Part shown: one piece after another, positions 60,484-64,000 of the stretch
How the letters are laid out: every line of letters begins with the position of its first letter
Position numbering within the stretch: position 1 is the first letter of the stretch
NCBI GenBank assembly: GCA_035559775.1
Contig: DATMAU010000018.1
Location: 62,001-126,000, forward strand
Direction: 5' to 3'
Length of the DNA: 64,000 bases
DNA from: AG1 sp035559775
Lineage (GTDB): Archaea > Thermoproteota > Thermoprotei_A > Sulfolobales > AG1
Notes under the pieces: generated by a model
The model's database searches: none
Told to the model about the DNA's origin: nothing
The model's input: the letters and a program-made list of their open reading frames with translations, nothing else
Position numbers and translations under genes: made by a program

Positions 60484-61492
60484 GTTGCGTATCTTCATAA
60501 CAGGAGGAGCGGGATATATAGGATCAGTGCTCACCAGGCTTCTCCTCAGTAAGGGTTATAGAGTGACGGTAGCGGATCTCCTTCTCTTCGGGGATATGGG
60601 GATCAAGGAACTTGTAGGTGAGAAGGGTTTCAAACTGCTTAAGATCGATGTTAGGAGTATAGATATGGATGCTATTAGGGGGCATGATGTTGTTATAGAT
60701 CTAGCCGCTATATCGCAGCCAGACCCTTCTGGAAAAATAGATCAGGGTCTATTCTACGAGATGAACGCAGTATCTCCCGTAAGGGTTGCTAGTCTATCCA
60801 TGAAGGGCTGTGTAGAGAGATATGTATTCGCCTCAACATGCAGTGTCTACGGATTCCAGGATAGGGTTGTTAATGAGGATTCGGAGCCAAACCCCATAGA
60901 GAGCTATGCTAAGATGAAATACGCTGCTGAGAAGAGGATCAGGGAGATAGCTGGAAAGAGATCCGTGATCCTCAGGATAGCCACTGTATATGGCTATTCA
61001 CCTAAGATGAGATTCGATCTAGTTGTAAACGCAATGACATTATCGCTGTATAAGCATAAGAAGATAATGGTTGGGAGACCAGGAACCCAGATGAGGCCAG
61101 TGGTTCACGTAGGCGATGTGGCTGAGGCTATGCATCGGGTTATTGAGGCTCCGGGCGATATTGTGGGCGGTGAGATCCTTAATGTAGGCTCTAATGATCA
61201 GAACTACAGGATAGCAGATCTAGCTGGGGAAGTGTGCAAAGCTGTTACGAGCGAATGCAGGATCGAGTATTATGGTGATCCAGATACTAGATCCTATGTT
61301 GTTGATTTTACAAAGATCTCGAGGCTTGTGGGATTCAGAGCTAGATATAGTGTTGCCGATGGTACTAGAGAGGTTTATAGAGCTCTTAAGAACGGTCTCA
61401 TCTCGGACGAGCCTTGGACGAGGGTTATAGATTGGTGGAGCTATCTCCACTCCCAAGGTGTTGTTAAAGTCACGGGGGTTAGTGATCTTTGA
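60476..61492 (+). CDS. NAD-dependent nucleotide-sugar epimerase/dehydratase in the RmlB position
   Basis: Extended SDR of 338 residues. Rossmann motif FITGGAGYIGSVLTRLLLSK, active-site Ser/Thr region FASTCSVYGF, catalytic YAKMKYAAEK (Tyr-x3-Lys), and GTQMRPVVHVGDVAEAM. In true RmlB dehydratases the first region is Thr-Asp-Glu-Val-Tyr-Gly; here it is Thr-Cys-Ser-Val-Tyr-Gly, so the Asp-Glu pair needed for dehydration is absent. More likely an epimerase or reductase. The pathway dehydratase is then missing from the window. Overlaps rmlA and rmlD. Confidence 0.8.
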   Translation: MHRLRIFITGGAGYIGSVLTRLLLSKGYRVTVADLLLFGDMGIKELVGEKGFKLLKIDVRSIDMDAIRGHDVVIDLAAISQPDPSGKIDQGLFYEMNAVSPVRVASLSMKGCVERYVFASTCSVYGFQDRVVNEDSEPNPIESYAKMKYAAEKRIREIAGKRSVILRIATVYGYSPKMRFDLVVNAMTLSLYKHKKIMVGRPGTQMRPVVHVGDVAEAMHRVIEAPGDIVGGEILNVGSNDQNYRIADLAGEVCKAVTSECRIEYYGDPDTRSYVVDFTKISRLVGFRARYSVADGTREVYRALKNGLISDEPWTRVIDWWSYLHSQGVVKVTGVSDL

Positions 61493-62385
61493 GGATCCTG
61501 GTGACAGGCGGTTCAAGCACTCCTGGCTATAAGCTTGTTCTAAAGCTTGCTGAGAGGGGTTATGATGTCTATGCCCAATACTACTCCCACGAGATCCCCG
61601 AGATCCCTGGTGTTAGGAGGGTGAGGCTTGACCTCAGGGATAGCGATAAAATCATCGATGTTCTCGGGGATATCAAACCCAGCATTATTATACATACAGC
61701 AGCTGTTGGGGATGTGGATCTCTGCGAAACTAATAGGGATTTTGCTTGGAGGGTTAATGTTGAGGCTACTAAAGCTATCTCTAGGTTTGCGTCTAGAAAT
61801 AGATCTTTCTTGGTTTACCTATCAACAGACTATGTTTTTGACGGTGAGAGGGGTATGTATAGAGAGGAAGATACCCCCAACCCGGTGAATTACTATGGGT
61901 TGACAAAGCTTGTTGCCGAGGGTATTGTTGCCTCCTCAACTGAGGATCATGTTATTGTTAGGGCTAGCCATATATATGGTTTTGGCATGGGTAGGGTTAA
62001 TTTTGCGAGACACGTGGTAGAATCGCTGAGCAAGGGTCAGCCTGTAAGGGCTCTTGTGGATCAGTGGCTTTCACCAACCCTAAACACGCTTCTAGCCGAG
62101 GCGATAGTGGAGATTGTTGAGAAGGGTTTGAGAGGACTCTTCCATATTGCTGGTGAGAGAGTGAGTAGATATGATTTTGCCAGAGCTATTGCTAGGAGGT
62201 TTGGTTTTAAAGAAGATCTTATCGAGCCAATAACATCGAGGGATATTGTCTTTAAGGCTAGAAGGCCTAGGGACTCGAGCCTTAATACAGAGAAGGCTAA
62301 GCAGCTGCTCAAAACACCTTTCCATAGTCTCGATCACTCGCTAGAGATCCTCTATAGAGAGTGGCTCTCAGCGAGGGGTGTTTAG
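61489..62385 (+). CDS. rmlD: dTDP-4-dehydrorhamnose reductase
   Basis: NAD(P)H-dependent reductase, last step of dTDP-L-rhamnose synthesis. ILVTGGSSTPGYKLVLKLAE (altered glycine motif), VDLCETNRDFAWRVNVEATK, LVYLSTDYVFDGERG and YYGLTKLVAEGIV (Tyr-x3-Lys) are RmlD hallmarks. 298 residues. TTG start overlaps the stop of the SDR gene by four bases; rmlC follows without a gap. The Gly-rich loop GGSSTPG differs from the usual GxxGxxG by a Pro. Confidence 0.88.
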   Translation: MRILVTGGSSTPGYKLVLKLAERGYDVYAQYYSHEIPEIPGVRRVRLDLRDSDKIIDVLGDIKPSIIIHTAAVGDVDLCETNRDFAWRVNVEATKAISRFASRNRSFLVYLSTDYVFDGERGMYREEDTPNPVNYYGLTKLVAEGIVASSTEDHVIVRASHIYGFGMGRVNFARHVVESLSKGQPVRALVDQWLSPTLNTLLAEAIVEIVEKGLRGLFHIAGERVSRYDFARAIARRFGFKEDLIEPITSRDIVFKARRPRDSSLNTEKAKQLLKTPFHSLDHSLEILYREWLSARGV

Positions 62386-62943
62386 ATGCCGTTCAAGAGC
62401 TTTAGAAGGCTTAAGATCCCCGATGTAATATTGATCGAAGCTGAGAGGTTCAACGACGCTAGAGGCTTCTTCTCAGAGCTCTATAAGAGGACAGACTACC
62501 AAGCCCACGGGGTTTTCCACGACTTCGTCCAGGCTAACCTCAGCTATTCAAGGAGAGGCGTTGTGAGAGGACTTCACTACCAATTAAAACCAATGGAACA
62601 GGGTAAGCTGGTCACAGTAGTCTCGGGAAAGGTGCTTGACGTAGCCTTAGATGTTAGGAGAGGCTCCCCATGGTACGGCTCACACGTGGCTGTAGAACTA
62701 TCACCAGGACTCCTCCTATGGATCCCCCCAGGATTCGCACACGGCTTCCAAGCCCTCGAAGATACCTACTTCTTATATTTGGTAACCAAGGAGTATAGCC
62801 AGCAGCATGAGAGATGCGTTAGGTGGGATGACGAGGAGCTTGGGATAGAATGGCCTATTAAGGAGAACGTTATAGTGAGTGATAAGGATAAGAAATGCCC
62901 ACCATTAAGAGAAGCTGAAACAAACTTCGAATACCCCATATAG
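62386..62943 (+). CDS. rmlC: dTDP-4-dehydrorhamnose 3,5-epimerase
   Basis: Cupin-fold epimerase of 185 residues, the family length. AERFNDARGFFSELYKR, HDFVQANLSYSRRGVVRGLH (catalytic His in GLHYQ), MEQGKLVTVVSGKVLDVALD (catalytic Asp), GSPWYGSHVAVELS and IPPGFAHGFQALED are all present. ATG start immediately after rmlD. Last gene of the operon; together with rmlA and rmlD it shows that a dTDP-6-deoxysugar such as L-rhamnose is made. Confidence 0.92.
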   Translation: MPFKSFRRLKIPDVILIEAERFNDARGFFSELYKRTDYQAHGVFHDFVQANLSYSRRGVVRGLHYQLKPMEQGKLVTVVSGKVLDVALDVRRGSPWYGSHVAVELSPGLLLWIPPGFAHGFQALEDTYFLYLVTKEYSQQHERCVRWDDEELGIEWPIKENVIVSDKDKKCPPLREAETNFEYPI

Positions 62944-62974
62944 AACATCCAGTAACCAAAATATTTAGGAGAGA

Positions 62975-63125
62975 GTAAGGGTTTAGGTTTCATAGCGGTT
63001 GTTTTTATATCAACCGCTCTTCCCTTAGTTTCACTGGCCTCCACCCGTTTGGGATGACCCCAACCCGCAGCTCCCCCTCATAGCTTTGCCCTGGTTCACT
63101 GCTGTGGGAACTTCTACATCCTGGA
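62975..63125 (-). repeat. TnpB 3'-end relic R4
   Basis: The minus strand carries ctatgagggggagctgcggg, ttggggtcatcccaaacggg and ggccagtgaaactaaggg, followed by a frame VEASETKGRAVDIKTTAMKP. It matches R2 and R3 with a one-base shift and a deletion in the middle. It directly follows the rmlC gene. Confidence 0.45.
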
Positions 63126-63409
63126 TCTACCGTAAAAATAATAGAGCTTACACTGTGTTCTCATAGAACTATGAGTTTAATATCATTTTTATAAACCCTC
63201 ATGAAATCCGGAACAGTTGGTTACGGCTAACATAGACGGCTAATCTGTTGATGGGATGTTCTATATGATAGCATTCCAGCCTCGTCAGGCGCCTAAGAGC
63301 CTGTAAGGAAAACAGTATGATATGTATTATGTGCTAGGCTAAGGCTTTAAGGGTTTTATTAATCTCTTTAAGAGATCAATTTATAAGAACGCGTGTATAT
63401 TGTGATATA

Positions 63410-63568
63410 TTGTCATCACGGTTCTCAAGATCCTCTGTATCTATTGAGGTTTTGCACAGGCTAGCAGTGTTCACGATGCTCAAAGATTTGCTCCTGCGTG
63501 TCCAGACGATCTTAAGGCAGATCCCTAGGTTGTCTTGGCTCTCGGACAGTCTTAGAATAATCTCTTAA
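63410..63568 (+). CDS. Possible small protein (52 aa)
   Basis: TTG-initiated frame with FSRSSVSIEVLHRLAVFTML and KDLLLRVQTILRQIPRLSWL, Leu/Arg-rich and probably helical. A TATA-like box (tttataag) about 26-30 bases upstream supports expression. It may equally be the 5' remnant of a longer gene. No family recognised. The rest of 63126-64000 is AT-rich and I see nothing else in it. Confidence 0.35.
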   Translation: MSSRFSRSSVSIEVLHRLAVFTMLKDLLLRVQTILRQIPRLSWLSDSLRIIS

Positions 63569-64000
63569 AACACGACTATGCCTTTGAGACTCAATCTCCA
63601 AGCTTCCAAGATGCCTTAGATTAAAGATTAATTTATTGTTCACCTTCAGTGCGAGGTATTTCGAGTCACGAAAGTAAACGGCTTGAGTCTAGCAGCGGTA
63701 TCGGTGTGAAGGATTTTTTATCATTCCGCTGGCCTAACGTGAACTTTCACCATGCTAGGTTTCTCTCCCTTGCTATGGGAGGATTTTTGTGATTAATTGA
63801 CAAAGGCTCCTTATATCTATCAGGGATACTTATATTTGGCTTAGCCTAGTTCCACGTATTATGTGTGGAGAAAATATCTTCTTTTATTAAATAGCACGCC
63901 TTTGGGTTAATGAATCATACTTTGGAGAGTAGATAAGGTAAAGTTATGGAAAATACATAGGCTTAATTAATAGCTTTAAACTCTAATAGATTCTAATAAA

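Noticed and set aside
60476..61492. Naming this gene rmlB from operon position
   Set aside because: The Asp-Glu dehydratase pair is absent.

Overview
This window looks like a chromosomal segment of a hyperthermophilic or thermophilic crenarchaeote (Thermoproteota, class Thermoprotei; perhaps Desulfurococcales or Fervidicoccales, genus not determinable). The evidence is a proteasome-activating nucleotidase next to a PAC2 chaperone, an Sm-like protein, a RIO2-type kinase, an archaeal adenylate kinase, a DUF460 protein, a protoglobin, many GTG/TTG starts, TATA-like boxes placed so that transcripts would be nearly leaderless, heavy use of AGG/AGA and ATA codons, and one tRNA-Gly with an encoded CCA. 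There is no rRNA, no cas gene and no complete transposase.

Layout. 1-9 kb: histidine ammonia-lyase, a sugar epimerase bracketed by CRISPR-like relics, a dead aspartic protease, an amidase and a formamidase-like protein, then Sm protein, RIO2 kinase and DUF460 protein. 9-20 kb: ComA-like synthase, N4-cytosine-type methyltransferase, nucleotidyltransferase pair, orphan VapB, a creatinase-like M24 protein, then a three-gene catabolic operon (MHS transporter, M20 peptidase, NodB-fold deacetylase/imidase) and a PLP desulfhydrase/deaminase. 20-29 kb: accessory zone with inverted CRISPR-like elements, TnpB-end relics, a HEPN-MNT fusion, a MarR regulator with four Cys beside a protoglobin, tRNA-Gly, a drug-efflux MFS, a HIT protein and an ATPase. 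29-38 kb: TAXI-TRAP transporter, the proteasome cluster (PAN, PUA protein, PAC2), and a ThDP enzyme. 39-44 kb: glycosyltransferases and permeases. 44-49 kb: a five-gene ECF transporter operon containing an amidohydrolase. 49-58 kb: decaying accessory DNA (broken VapC, at least two broken methyltransferases, several relics) around a methyltransferase, a glycosyltransferase and adenylate kinase. 58-63 kb: a dTDP-sugar operon (GT2, RmlA, SDR, RmlD, RmlC). The last kilobase is relic and AT-rich DNA.

The least expected structure is a family of leader-plus-repeat modules resembling crenarchaeal CRISPR repeats, found at 1.7, 2.8, 13.9 and 21.3 kb with a weaker copy at 11.9 kb. Two of them (13.9 and 21.3 kb) are about 200-bp inverted copies of one another, including the sequence between the repeats, and they frame a 7.5-kb catabolic segment. 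Several modules sit exactly where a gene is truncated or has an odd start. A second family consists of five decayed 3' ends of what is probably an IS200/IS605-type TnpB gene. A third theme is initiation: two conserved genes can only be completed if translation starts at CTG after a good Shine-Dalgarno sequence.

All assignments come from reading the sequence and recalled family knowledge; no database search was run.
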